A DNA stretch of 64,000 nucleotides. Source: JAQTNA01 sp043743785. GTDB lineage: Bacteria; Pseudomonadota; Gammaproteobacteria; Burkholderiales; Rhodocyclaceae. Made by a program: the position numbers and the translations under genes. Below are positions 33,977 through 41,696 of the stretch, piece by piece; the first letter of the stretch is position 1, and the number at the start of each line of letters is the position of its first letter. The stretch is taken from the NCBI GenBank assembly GCA_043743785.1, contig JAYTVW010000060.1, positions 31,523 to 95,522 of the forward strand, read 5' to 3'. A model generated the notes under the pieces. That model saw only the letters and a program-made list of their open reading frames with translations, ran no database searches and had not been told where the DNA came from.

Positions 33977-34783
33977 ATGAGCGGGGGCTCACCAGACATG
34001 CCTATGGCGCGGTTCGGCCGCCTGCGCTACCCAGCCGGACACCTCCCGTCCACTACCGCGCTCCATTCCGCGACCGGAGTCATTACCAATGTGCTCGGCA
34101 CCACGCCGTTCATGGTGCAGGGTCATATCCGCATCGCCGTGGCCAGGGAAAAGCATCAGTTCGATGCCTGCGCCCGACTGGTGGCGGACCGCTACGGCTG
34201 GCGCGGCTATGAGGTTCCCGCCCCCATCATGCGGAACCCGTCCTACTTCACCATACTTGCCTCCTGCCCGGATGGCCGCCTTGTGGGTACCCTCACGCTG
34301 GGGCTGGACTCCCCCGCCGGGCTCATGGTGGACGACATGTACAAAGAGGAGGTGGATGTCTTTCGCCACCAAGGCAAGCGGGCCTGCGAGCTCGTGCGCC
34401 TGGCGGTGGAGCCCGGCTCGGATTCCAAGCAAGTCCTGTTGAGCCTCTTTCAGATGGCCTACCTGTGCCTGCGCCTGATCCACGGCATGACGGACGCCTT
34501 CATCGAGGTCAACCCCCGCCACGTTGCCTATTACCAACGCATCATTGGTTTCGAGACTGCAGGCCCCCCAAAGAATTGTCCCCGGGTCAATGCGCCGGCC
34601 GTCCTGCTACGCCTCCACCTTGAAAAGGTGCACCAGGGCGCTCAGGAATTCGTCGAGACCGTGCTCGACCATCTTGAAGAGGAAGGCTACTCTCCCCGCC
34701 CCTGGGAAGAAGATTGCGCCACGGACATCATGGGCACGACGATGATGTCCATGCATCTGCATGATTCGCAAAACATGGTCTGA
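33977..34783 (+). CDS. FeeM-like N-acyl amino acid synthase / acyltransferase (GNAT fold)
   Basis: A 268-residue protein resembling the N-acyl amino acid synthase FeeM and the acyltransferases linked to PEP-CTERM systems. Visible marks are 'VAREKHQFDACARLVADRYGW' (acyl-donor entry helix), 'LVGTLTLGLDSPAGLMVDD', 'CELVRLAVEP' and 'VNPRHVAYYQRIIGF', which is the conserved C-terminal H-x-x-Y-Y-x-x-x-G-F motif. The family joins a fatty acyl group, often from acyl carrier protein, to an amino acid, sometimes as a signal. The ATG at 33977 has GGAG six bases upstream. It is close to a PEP-CTERM gene, in line with a family association, but no transporter or receptor is adjacent. Confidence 0.8.
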   Translation: MSGGSPDMPMARFGRLRYPAGHLPSTTALHSATGVITNVLGTTPFMVQGHIRIAVAREKHQFDACARLVADRYGWRGYEVPAPIMRNPSYFTILASCPDGRLVGTLTLGLDSPAGLMVDDMYKEEVDVFRHQGKRACELVRLAVEPGSDSKQVLLSLFQMAYLCLRLIHGMTDAFIEVNPRHVAYYQRIIGFETAGPPKNCPRVNAPAVLLRLHLEKVHQGAQEFVETVLDHLEEEGYSPRPWEEDCATDIMGTTMMSMHLHDSQNMV

Positions 34784-34836
34784 ACGCAGGATGCCGGAAA
34801 GCGCAGCCACACAGCACGACGCAGCAGTGAAGGCTG

Positions 34837-34926
34837 TATAATCCGGCCCCTTGTGCAAAAATGATTCATGAGGGTGCCAAATAAAATGTCGGCACCTGGC
34901 GCAGGCCGGCGACATCGCCGGCTTTC
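34837..34926 (+). other. Possible short transcribed leader or small RNA
   Basis: TATAAT at 34837-34842 (weak -35) is followed by two hairpins: GGTGCC facing GGCACC (about 34873-34896) and GCCGGC facing GCCGGC with TTTCTT after it (34905-34926), which could stop transcription. The region precedes the 58-codon ORF. No known RNA family was recognised. Confidence 0.35.
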
Positions 34927-34965
34927 TTGTAACCGGCTTCGGCCGTTCCTAACCGGGCATGCGCT

Positions 34966-35142
34966 ATGGCATTTGCGCCCTACGGCAGAGTCAAAGAACT
35001 CTTCGAGAAGATTCACCAGCTCGAAGACAGGCTGGAGAAGGCCAACTTTCTCCCGATGACGGAGCAACAGTCCATTCATGCACAGATTGCCCAGATCAAG
35101 GCGGAGATCGCCCGCCTGGAAAAGATGAGCAAGAAGGGCTGA
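34966..35142 (+). CDS. Small charged coiled-coil protein (58 aa)
   Basis: ATG 34966 to TGA 35140. The product MAFAPYGRVKELFEKIHQLE... is Lys/Glu/Gln-rich with leucine/isoleucine heptads over most of its length ('FLPMTEQQSIHAQIAQIK' then 'EIARLEKMSKKG'), so a small helical hairpin or coiled coil is likely. No family recognised. Coding quality looks good, with strongly third-position biased codons, and a clear terminator follows 62 bases downstream. No strong Shine-Dalgarno. Could be a genuine short gene or chance. Confidence 0.5.
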   Translation: MAFAPYGRVKELFEKIHQLEDRLEKANFLPMTEQQSIHAQIAQIKAEIARLEKMSKKG

Positions 35143-35203
35143 CAGACATCGGTGGCCGAAGCACCCCGCAGCGAGGCCTTTACCAGCACCCCATGATCGC
35201 TAG

Positions 35204-35248
35204 TGAAAAAAGCCGACGACTGGCGTCCAGTCCGTTGGCTTTTTTTGT
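35204..35248. terminator. Intrinsic terminator
   Basis: GAAAAAAGCCgacgACTGG-cgt-CCAGTccgtTGGCTTTTTTT: long imperfect stem with A and T tails. It lies between the small coiled-coil ORF and the convergent AmpG gene. Confidence 0.85.
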
Positions 35249-35321
35249 AGCCTCGTTTTCCCGGCGGGCAGCCCATCCAGCGACACGCGAGCCTTTGGGC
35301 GACGCCCCCTGACGGTGGCCG

Positions 35322-36593
35322 TCACTCGCCCCTAGCCCCTGGCCGCTTTTCAACCCACGGTGCCACCCAGGGCAGCAGGGCCATGCCAGGCAGGGCCAGC
35401 AGGGCGCAGAGCAGGAAGAAGCCGCTCCAGCCGAAGGATTCCACCAGCCAGCCAGTGGCGGCGTTGGCGAAGGTGCGCGGCACCGCGGCCAAGCTCGTGA
35501 ATAGGGCGAACTGGGTGGCGGTGTACAGCGGGTTGGTAGCCCGGGCGATGTAGGCGACGAAGGCGGCGGTGCCCAGACCCACGCCCAGGGCTTCAAAACC
35601 GATGACGCCGGCAAGCCAGGCCAAGCGCTCCGCGTTGGCCGGGGCCGGGCCGATCCAGGCCAGCCAGGCGAAGCCGAAAATCGACAGGAACTGCACCAGG
35701 CCGAACCACCATAAAGCCCGGTTGATGCCGATCTTGAGCATCCACGCTCCCCCCAGCAAGCCGCCGATAACTGCGGGCCAGAGTCCTGCGTGCTTGGCCA
35801 CTAGGCCGATTTCCGACTTGGCGAAGCCCATGTCCAGATAGAAGGGCGTGGCCAGGGCCGTGCACATGCTGTCGCCGAGCTTGTAAAGGAAGATGAAGCC
35901 CAGCATCGTCAGGGCCGAGCCCAGTCCCTTGCGGGTAATGAACTCGTGAAAAGGCTCCACCACCGCCTGGCGCAGGGTTTTTGGCGTGAGGTCCGCCCGT
36001 AGCGGTTCCGCCACCGAGAGCACCATGAGCATGCCGGGGATGACGAAGGCGGCGGTGATCCAGAACACCTGCTGCCAGGGCAGATGGTCCGCCAGGATCA
36101 GCGCAAGCGACCCGGGCACAAGCCCCGCCAGCCGGTAGGCGTTCACATGCACCGCATTGCCGAAGCCTAACTCTTCCTCATGCAGAAGTTCCCGGCGGAA
36201 GGCGTCGATGGCGATGTCCTGGGTGGCGGAGAGCAGGGCCACGGCGGCGGCGAGCCAGATGATGAGGTTCAGATCGGTTTTGGGCGAGAGTCCGCCCATG
36301 CTGGCCACCGCGACCAGCAGGCCGATCTGGGTGCCCAGCATCCAGCCACGCCGACGCCCCATCCAGGGCAGGGCGTAGCGGTCCAGGAAGGGGGACCAGA
36401 GGAATTTCCAGGTGTAGGGGAACTGGATCAGGGCGAAAAGCCCGATGGCCTTCAGACTGATGCCCTCGGTGCGCAGCCAGGCCGGCAGCAGGTTCAGCAG
36501 GATATACAGCGGCAAGCCGGAGGCGAAGCCTGTGAACACGCAAGCCAGCATGCGGCGGGTGAGCAAGGCGGACAGCCAGGCGGGTTGGGGCAT
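35322..36593 (-). CDS. ampG: AmpG-like MFS permease
   Basis: A 423-residue membrane transporter of the AmpG group, which imports anhydro-muropeptides for cell-wall recycling. About 12 hydrophobic segments; 'GFASGLPLYILLNLLPAWLR' and 'QFPYTWKFLWSPFLDRY' are the hallmark N-terminal motifs, and 'ATQDIAIDAFRRELL' follows in helix 4-5. ATG 36593 is used: the frame extends to 36698 but only through a palindromic repeat. Located directly after metX-metW on the same strand, as in many betaproteobacteria. Confidence 0.9.
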   Translation of the reverse strand: MPQPAWLSALLTRRMLACVFTGFASGLPLYILLNLLPAWLRTEGISLKAIGLFALIQFPYTWKFLWSPFLDRYALPWMGRRRGWMLGTQIGLLVAVASMGGLSPKTDLNLIIWLAAAVALLSATQDIAIDAFRRELLHEEELGFGNAVHVNAYRLAGLVPGSLALILADHLPWQQVFWITAAFVIPGMLMVLSVAEPLRADLTPKTLRQAVVEPFHEFITRKGLGSALTMLGFIFLYKLGDSMCTALATPFYLDMGFAKSEIGLVAKHAGLWPAVIGGLLGGAWMLKIGINRALWWFGLVQFLSIFGFAWLAWIGPAPANAERLAWLAGVIGFEALGVGLGTAAFVAYIARATNPLYTATQFALFTSLAAVPRTFANAATGWLVESFGWSGFFLLCALLALPGMALLPWVAPWVEKRPGARGE

Positions 36594-36637
36594 GTTGTGG
36601 GTGGTAGGCGCGGGCTTGCCCGCGCTGGTGGGAGGAG

Positions 36638-36722
36638 CGTAGGGCGCAATAAGGCGAAGCCGCATTGCGCCGACCTTGGGGCGAAATCTCAGGTGCAATG
36701 CGCTTCGCTTATTGCACCCTAC
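36638..36722. repeat. GTAGGGCGCAATAAG inverted repeat
   Basis: GTAGGGCGCAATAAGGCGAAGCCGCATTGCGCC faces its variant ...GTGCAATGCGCTTCGCTTATTGCACCCTAC around a 20-base spacer; each half is also self-complementary. It lies between metW and ampG. Confidence 0.75.
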
Positions 36723-36726
36723 ATCT

Positions 36727-37329
36727 CTACCCCGCCTGCCGTTTCAGGCGATAGACCGCCAGGCTGCCGAGGAAATTCGGCTCTTCGGTGACAAGCAGGC
36801 CCTTTTCGTCCAGCACCTGGCGCTCCCGGATAGTGACGCCCACGTGGGCACACAGATCCTCAAAATCCGGGATGGTGAAGAAGCGCAGGTTGGGGGTATT
36901 GAACCATGCGTAGGGAAGGTCTTCGGATACCGGCATGTGGCCGTCCATGACCGCCACCCGGTTCTTCCAGTAGGCGAAATTGGGAAAGCTGACCACGGCC
37001 TCCTTACCCACCCGCAGCATTTCCCGCAGGATGCCTTCCGTGTGGCGCACGGTTTGCAGAGTACGGGACAGCACCACGTGGCTGAAGGCCTGGTCGCCGA
37101 AGCCAACCAGGCCCTTTTCCAGGTCCATCTGGATGACATTCACGCCGTTCTTGATGCTGGCCTTCACGTTGTCAGCGCTGACATCCACACCATAGCCATG
37201 CACACCCCGGGTCTGGGCCAGGTGTTTGAGCAGGGCGCCGTCGCCGCAGCCCAGATCCAGCACGGATTCCCCGGGCTTGATCCACTTGGCAATGAGGGCC
37301 AGGTCAGGCCGATCCAGTACGGGTTTCAT
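36727..37329 (-). CDS. metW: Methionine biosynthesis protein MetW
   Basis: A 200-residue methyltransferase-fold protein of the MetW family, partner of MetX in methionine synthesis. SAM-type loop VLDLGCGDG at residues 23-31, then 'GYGVDVSADNVKASI', 'SRTLQTVRHTEGILREMLRVG' and 'VSFPNFAYWKNR', which are the family marks. Its start codon overlaps the metX stop by four bases, so translation is probably coupled. Its biochemical role is that of a MetX accessory/stimulator in some species. Confidence 0.96.
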   Translation of the reverse strand: MKPVLDRPDLALIAKWIKPGESVLDLGCGDGALLKHLAQTRGVHGYGVDVSADNVKASIKNGVNVIQMDLEKGLVGFGDQAFSHVVLSRTLQTVRHTEGILREMLRVGKEAVVSFPNFAYWKNRVAVMDGHMPVSEDLPYAWFNTPNLRFFTIPDFEDLCAHVGVTIRERQVLDEKGLLVTEEPNFLGSLAVYRLKRQAG

Positions 37330-38456
37330 AGGACGATGTTCTCCATGTAGGCCCGCACCACATCCTGGTATGGCTTGTCATCCATGAGGAAGGAGTCGTG
37401 GCCGTAGCGGCAGTCGCTCTCCATGTAGCTGACTTCCTTGCCGCTGGCCACCAGGGCATGCACGATTTCCAGGGAGCGTTCCGGGGCGAAGCGCCAATCG
37501 GTGGTGAAGGACACCACCAGGAAGGCCGCCTGTGCCTTCGCCAGAGCCGCCGCGAGATTGCCATCCGCCTCCCGGGCCGGGTCGAAATAATCCAGGGCCT
37601 TGGTCATCAGCAGATAGGTGTTGGCATCAAAGAATTCGGCGAACTTGTCCCCCTGGTAACGCAGGTAGGATTCCACCTCGAATTCCACGTCGTAGCCGAA
37701 GGACAGGCTGCCATCCCGCAGCTCCCGGCCGAATTTCTCCGCCATCTGGTCCACGGACAGATAGGTGATGTGGCCGAGCATGCGGGCCAGGCGCAGGCCG
37801 CGCCAGGGATGGGCGCCATGGTCGTAAAAATTCCCGCCGTGGAATTCCGGGTCCGTCAGGATGGCCTGGCGGGCCACATCGTTGAAGGCGATGTTCTGGG
37901 CCGTGAGAAAGGGGGCTGCGGCGACGACCACCGCATGGCGCACCCGCTCCGGATAAGTGATGGTCCAGCGCAGGGCCTGCATACCCCCCAGGCTGCCCCC
38001 CACCACCGCCGCCCAGGCGCCAATGCCCAACAGGTCCGCCAGGCGGGCCTGGGTGTGCACCCAGTCGATCACCGCCATCATGGGGAAGCGGGCACCCCAG
38101 GGCTTGCCGGTAGCCGGATCGATGGAAGACGGGCCGGTGGAGCCGTGACAGCCCCCCAGGTTGTTTACGCCGACGACGAAGAAACGGTCTGTGTCGATGG
38201 GCTTGCCCGGGCCGATCATGTTGTCCCACCAGCCCACATTTTTTGGCTCGTCGGCGTAGTAGCCAGCCACGTGGTGGGAGCCGGAAAGGGCATGGCAGAC
38301 GAGCACGGCATTGGAGCCTGCCGCATTCAAGGTGCCATAGGTTTCATAGACCAGATCGTAGGCCGGCATGATGCCGCCGCTGCGTAGAAGCAACGGCTGG
38401 TCGAAATGGGCGCGCCGGGATTCGACTGCGCCGACGCTGGCGGCTGGAGTACTCAC
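37326..38456 (-). CDS. metX: Homoserine O-acyltransferase MetX
   Basis: A 376-residue alpha/beta-hydrolase-fold enzyme that acylates homoserine in methionine synthesis. Nucleophile S155 in GGSLGGMQ; the aspartate and histidine of the triad are in 'TTDWRFAPERS' and 'YGHDSFLMDD'; 'NVGWWDNMIGPGKPIDTD' and 'NNLGGCHGSTGPSS' are family signatures. Whether acetyl- or succinyl-CoA is used cannot be fixed; some betaproteobacterial MetX enzymes use succinyl-CoA. The frame opens at ATG 38495, but that codon sits in the terminator hairpin of the upstream riboswitch, so GTG 38456 is taken as the start. Confidence 0.95.
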   Translation of the reverse strand: MSTPAASVGAVESRRAHFDQPLLLRSGGIMPAYDLVYETYGTLNAAGSNAVLVCHALSGSHHVAGYYADEPKNVGWWDNMIGPGKPIDTDRFFVVGVNNLGGCHGSTGPSSIDPATGKPWGARFPMMAVIDWVHTQARLADLLGIGAWAAVVGGSLGGMQALRWTITYPERVRHAVVVAAAPFLTAQNIAFNDVARQAILTDPEFHGGNFYDHGAHPWRGLRLARMLGHITYLSVDQMAEKFGRELRDGSLSFGYDVEFEVESYLRYQGDKFAEFFDANTYLLMTKALDYFDPAREADGNLAAALAKAQAAFLVVSFTTDWRFAPERSLEIVHALVASGKEVSYMESDCRYGHDSFLMDDKPYQDVVRAYMENIVL

Positions 38457-38481
38457 GCTTATCAACTCGTTCCCGAAAATG

Positions 38482-38513
38482 AAAAACCCGGCCATGTTAA
38501 AGCAGGACCGGGT
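38482..38513 (-). terminator. Attenuator terminator of the metX riboswitch
   Basis: Minus strand GACCCGGTCC...GGCCGGGTTTTT: stem ACCCGG-(T)-CC with GG-CCGGGT, loop about 11 bases, then a U tract. It lies directly after the aptamer and before metX, as in a transcription-attenuating riboswitch. Confidence 0.82.
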
Positions 38514-38515
38514 CG

Positions 38516-38575
38516 GCCTCTCTTTAGCGATATTTGTAAGGCGCCCGCAAGCAGATGGTTCAAATCGGCGCCGAA
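38516..38575 (-). promoter_or_regulatory. SAM-II riboswitch upstream of metX
   Basis: On the minus strand stem P1 is GGCGCC (38572-38567) with GGCGCC (38545-38540), enclosing GATTTGAACCATCTGCTTGCG. The 3' part TTACAAATATCGCTAAA carries the conserved AAAU and GCUAAA that form the pseudoknot. Loop, stem and tail align base for base with the SAM-II (metA) class known in front of homoserine acyltransferase genes. SAM binding should reduce metX expression; an intrinsic terminator follows. Confidence 0.85.
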
Positions 38576-38581
38576 GTGACG

Positions 38582-38610
38582 AAACTACCCGGCCGACGTG
38601 AAAAAGTCAA
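38582..38610 (-). promoter_or_regulatory. Sigma-70 promoter of the metX riboswitch
   Basis: TTGACT (38610-38605), 17-base spacer, TAGTTT (38587-38582) on the minus strand; transcription would start a few bases before the aptamer stem. Confidence 0.6.
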
Positions 38611-38807
38611 ACGGCCCGGGGTGGCAAGCGGCCCCAAGGCCCGCGAAATGGCGCGGGGCAGGAACTAATTCACTGTTCAAACTGCAAAGTATCGTAAAGA
38701 GACTTGCCCTGCCTGCACAGGCTGAGTAGGATTCGAAACATCGTGGTTTGCTGGTCGGCGCACGGGGCCGGCAGACTTACTGACCAGCCGTGCAGATGTA
38801 ATGTTGC

Positions 38808-38894
38808 CGATCTAGCCTTGGCACACCCGGAGTAATCCGGCGTCGCAAAGCTTCCGGTCCAGGTCACGCTCTGGATAGCGGGGTCGCCCGGTGG
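38808..38894 (+). promoter_or_regulatory. Cyclic di-GMP-I (GEMM) riboswitch
   Basis: GGCACACC (38820-38827; consensus GGCAAACC), a stem CCGGA-GUAA-UCCGG with a GNRA tetraloop (38827-38840), CGCAAAGC (38844-38851), UUCCGGUCC, a second stem, and GGAUAGCGGGGUC (38873-38885) then GCCCGG appear in the order and spacing of the GEMM-I class. The G aligned with the specificity position supports c-di-GMP over 3',3'-cGAMP, but this rests on hand alignment. It precedes the metallopeptidase gene by about 65 bases. No terminator was seen, so translational control is possible. Confidence 0.75.
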
Positions 38895-38959
38895 AACTTT
38901 ATTCCGGACACCTTTCCTTCCCGTCGTGGAGCCCTTTCAGATTTCATGAAGGAACTGCC

Positions 38960-40969
38960 ATGTCCATGTTTCACCGTCATACCGCTCACCCTACCCGTTC
39001 CCTGATGGCCGCCGCCGTATTGGCCGCTTGCCTGGGGGCTTCCGTTCCCGCCCTGGCCGCTGCTGCCGGGACCAGCCTGTTCGCCTCCGCCCAGCGTGTA
39101 TCGGGGAACGCCCCCGGCGAGTACCTGGTGGAAGTGAAACTCAGCGTCGCTACCCTACGGTCCGCCAAGCGCGGTCAGGTCGTGGACTTGGCCCTGCCCG
39201 GGGTCGGCAACTTCCAGGTGGTGTTCGATGGCAGCTTGCCCAAGGGCGATGGTAGCCAGTGGTTGGGCCACCTCAAGGACGGCGTGCAGTACAGCGTGGT
39301 GCTGCTGACCACCGCCGATGGCGTCACCGGCGACATCCGCACGCCCAACGGGGCCTTCCGCCTGGGCCACGCCAACGGCAAGGAATGGCTGGCCCGCCAG
39401 GGCGTGGCCGGCGCCGACAGCGCCCGCGTTGCCGCATTACCGAGCATGTTCAGCGTAGCGGCCGCAGACAGCAGCACTGCCGGCGGCAAGTCCCGTGGCA
39501 AGGCCCCCGCTGCTGTGGCCTACCCGGTGAACTTCAATCTGGTGACCATGGCCAACCTGAAGCCGGGCGCGGAAGTTTCCCTGCCCATCCCGGGCATGGG
39601 CAGCTACCCGGTGGTGTACGAGGAAACCCGCGCCAACGACAGCGGATCAAGCACCTGGGTCGGCTATCTCAAGGATTACGGCGATGACTTCCGGGTCATC
39701 ATCACCACCGGTGCCGAGGGCAGCCTGGGCAACATCCTGACGCCCTCCGGCGAACTGGAACTGACCACGGTTTCCGGCAACCAGTGGCTCATCGACCGCT
39801 CCGCCTCCGGCTGGACCACCCTGCATCCGGACCACACGGACGGCGTGCCCCCGACCATCGCCCAGGCGGGCGGCGGCGACCTGCCTGGCGTGGCCATGGG
39901 CGGCACCACCAAGCCGGCGGCCGCCACGACCGTCACCGTAACCAAGACCACCGCGACGGGTACGACCACGAGCACCGCCACCCAGATCGACGTGCTGGTG
40001 ATCACCACCCCGGGCTTCGTCACCCGCCTGGGGGCCAACTGGCGTACCCGCATAGACCAGCTGGTGGCCCTGACCAACCAGTCCTACATCGACAGCGGCG
40101 TACCACAGCAGATCCGCTTGGTGGGTGTGGAACAGGTGAATTACGCGGATACCACCACCAATTCCACCGCCCTGTCCCTCTTGACGAGCAGCAGCGGCGC
40201 CTTCTCCAGCGTGGCGGCCCTGCGCAAGAAATACGGTGCCGACCTGGTAACCCTGGTGCGGCCCTTCTACATGGTGGCACAGGGCAAGAATTGCGGCGTG
40301 GGCTATATCAGCGGCTACGGCGGCAGCAGCGTTTCCGGCTACTCCAGCTACGGCTATGCGGTGGTGAGCGACGGCACCGATGTGCTGAAGTCCGGCTATT
40401 ACTGCACGGACTACACCTTCACCCACGAGCTGGGCCACAACATGGGCTCCATGCACGACCGGGCCACGGTCACTTCCCAGGGTGGCGGCACGGGGGCTTA
40501 CCCGTACGCTTTCGGCTACGGCAGCTCCGGCAGCTTCGGCACCATCATGAGCTACATCTCGCCGGTGGTCGGCAAGTTCTCCAACCCGCGCATTTCCACC
40601 TGCGGCGGCAGCAAGGCCTGCGGCGTGGCGGCGACCGCCAGCAATAGCGCCGACAACGCCACCTCCCTCACCAATACCGCCGCAGCGGTGTCCGGCTTCC
40701 TGGCCAGCGTAGTACCGGCGACGGTGCAGATCACCGGCCTGGTGTCCAAGGGTACTGCGCTTGTGGCCGGGGTCAACTTCACGCCCAGCGGCACCGGAGG
40801 CTCTTGCACCACCAGCGCCAACAACGGCACTTACACCTGCACGGTGCCCCTGAACTGGAAGGGCACGATCACGCCGACACTCACTGGCGCCAGCTTCACG
40901 CCGACTTCCCTGAGCTTCCCGACGCTCCTGCTCACCAGTCAGACCAACCAGAACTTCGTCAAGAACTGA
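38960..40969 (+). CDS. Secreted zinc metallopeptidase (reprolysin/M12-like)
   Basis: A 669-residue exported metzincin. Signal peptide ends near residue 36 (ASVPALA|AAAG). The pro-region holds two similar modules, about residues 60-140 and 190-275, each with a GVGNF/GMGSY turn, a W-x-G-x-L/Y-x-K-D core and a D/N-I-x-TP-x-G end. The catalytic domain has HELGHNMGSMHD (489-500), the three histidines and glutamate of the zinc site, and 'TIMSYIS' as Met-turn. A C-terminal domain of about 80 residues with a CTTS...YTCTV cysteine pair follows; no PEP-CTERM tail. ATG 38960 has GAAGGAA upstream. A c-di-GMP-type riboswitch lies before it, which suggests a role in biofilm life. Confidence 0.9.
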   Translation: MSMFHRHTAHPTRSLMAAAVLAACLGASVPALAAAAGTSLFASAQRVSGNAPGEYLVEVKLSVATLRSAKRGQVVDLALPGVGNFQVVFDGSLPKGDGSQWLGHLKDGVQYSVVLLTTADGVTGDIRTPNGAFRLGHANGKEWLARQGVAGADSARVAALPSMFSVAAADSSTAGGKSRGKAPAAVAYPVNFNLVTMANLKPGAEVSLPIPGMGSYPVVYEETRANDSGSSTWVGYLKDYGDDFRVIITTGAEGSLGNILTPSGELELTTVSGNQWLIDRSASGWTTLHPDHTDGVPPTIAQAGGGDLPGVAMGGTTKPAAATTVTVTKTTATGTTTSTATQIDVLVITTPGFVTRLGANWRTRIDQLVALTNQSYIDSGVPQQIRLVGVEQVNYADTTTNSTALSLLTSSSGAFSSVAALRKKYGADLVTLVRPFYMVAQGKNCGVGYISGYGGSSVSGYSSYGYAVVSDGTDVLKSGYYCTDYTFTHELGHNMGSMHDRATVTSQGGGTGAYPYAFGYGSSGSFGTIMSYISPVVGKFSNPRISTCGGSKACGVAATASNSADNATSLTNTAAAVSGFLASVVPATVQITGLVSKGTALVAGVNFTPSGTGGSCTTSANNGTYTCTVPLNWKGTITPTLTGASFTPTSLSFPTLLLTSQTNQNFVKN

Positions 40970-40999
40970 GCGGCGCGGGCTTGTCCCGCCCGGCAGGCA

Positions 41000-41030
41000 A
41001 AACGGCCGACATTGTCGGCCGTCTTCATTT
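41000..41030. terminator. Terminator after the metallopeptidase gene
   Basis: ACGGCCGACA-TTGTCGGCCGT-CTTCATTT, a long perfect stem with a modest U-rich tail 30 bases past the stop. Confidence 0.8.
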
Positions 41031-41062
41031 ACCGTGGAAGTCGGCGTAGCCGACTCACGACG

Positions 41063-41103
41063 CTTCCCTCTCCCCCCGGGAGAGGGACTGAGGGTGAGGG
41101 AAA
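41063..41103. repeat. CCCTCTCCC/GGGAGAGGG palindrome
   Basis: CCCTCTCCCCCCGGGAGAGGG hairpin followed by ACTGAGGGTGAGGG, a dispersed palindrome type common in proteobacteria, between convergent genes. Confidence 0.65.
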
Positions 41104-41178
41104 CCGCCATGGCTTTCATGCTCAGGGGTGGCGTCCAACACCATGGCGGTTAAGCCCGTATGGTTTCGGGTGCGCTGC

Positions 41179-41673
41179 CTATCCCCGTTTCAGGCTGCGG
41201 CAGTCCAGGGGCAGGAAGGTTTCCGACACGGTGGTCTGGTTGCTGCCCTGCACGAGCATTTTCTGCGGCGCTTCCGCCATGCCGCAGACCCAGGTAATGG
41301 GGACCACGGGAGCGTCGGGGACCACGGCGGGACGCAGGGAGAGGGTCTTGCCGGCAATGGCGCCATTGGCCCGGTTGCCAAAGCTGATATGGATGGCCCC
41401 ATCCTGCACCGTGAGCCGGTCGATGAAGTTGTTTACGATCTTGTCCGGCGACGGCAGCAGCAGCGCGGCATTGTCCGGCGGAAAGGTCTGGGTCACCGCC
41501 CACCATTCCGCCACCGGCTTTTTGGCGATGTCCGCCAGGGGCAAGGCCGCTTCGATTTTCTGGCGTACGATGCGGTCAAGATAGCTGGGCAAGGACATGA
41601 GGGCGAGGATGGACAGGATGGCGATTACCGCCATCATTTCCATAAGGGTAAAGCCCTACTGCCGGGTAGCCAT
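41179..41673 (-). pseudogene. Type IV prepilin-like gene with an amber codon in its leader
   Basis: From ATG 41673 (GGAG nine bases upstream) the frame reads MATRQ, then TAG at 41658-41656, then GFTLMEMMAVIAILSILAL, which is a complete class III prepilin cleavage site (G|F with E5) and helix. Without the stop the leader would be seven residues. The body (154 residues from an internal ATG at 41643) has the usual pilin helix, beta region and a C-terminal cysteine pair (WVCG ... LDCR). Starting at the internal ATG would lose the leader and cleavage glycine, so the product could not be processed. Follows a small hypothetical gene by 23 bp. Confidence 0.75.
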
Positions 41674-41696
41674 CGCAACTTGCTCCGGTCGAGGGA

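Noticed and set aside
36594..36698. N-terminal extension of AmpG
   Set aside because: The extra 35 codons are the translation of a palindromic repeat; the conserved protein begins at ATG 36593.
38457..38495. ATG 38495 as the MetX start
   Set aside because: It lies within the stem-loop of the attenuator and would add residues absent from the family; GTG 38456 fits better.
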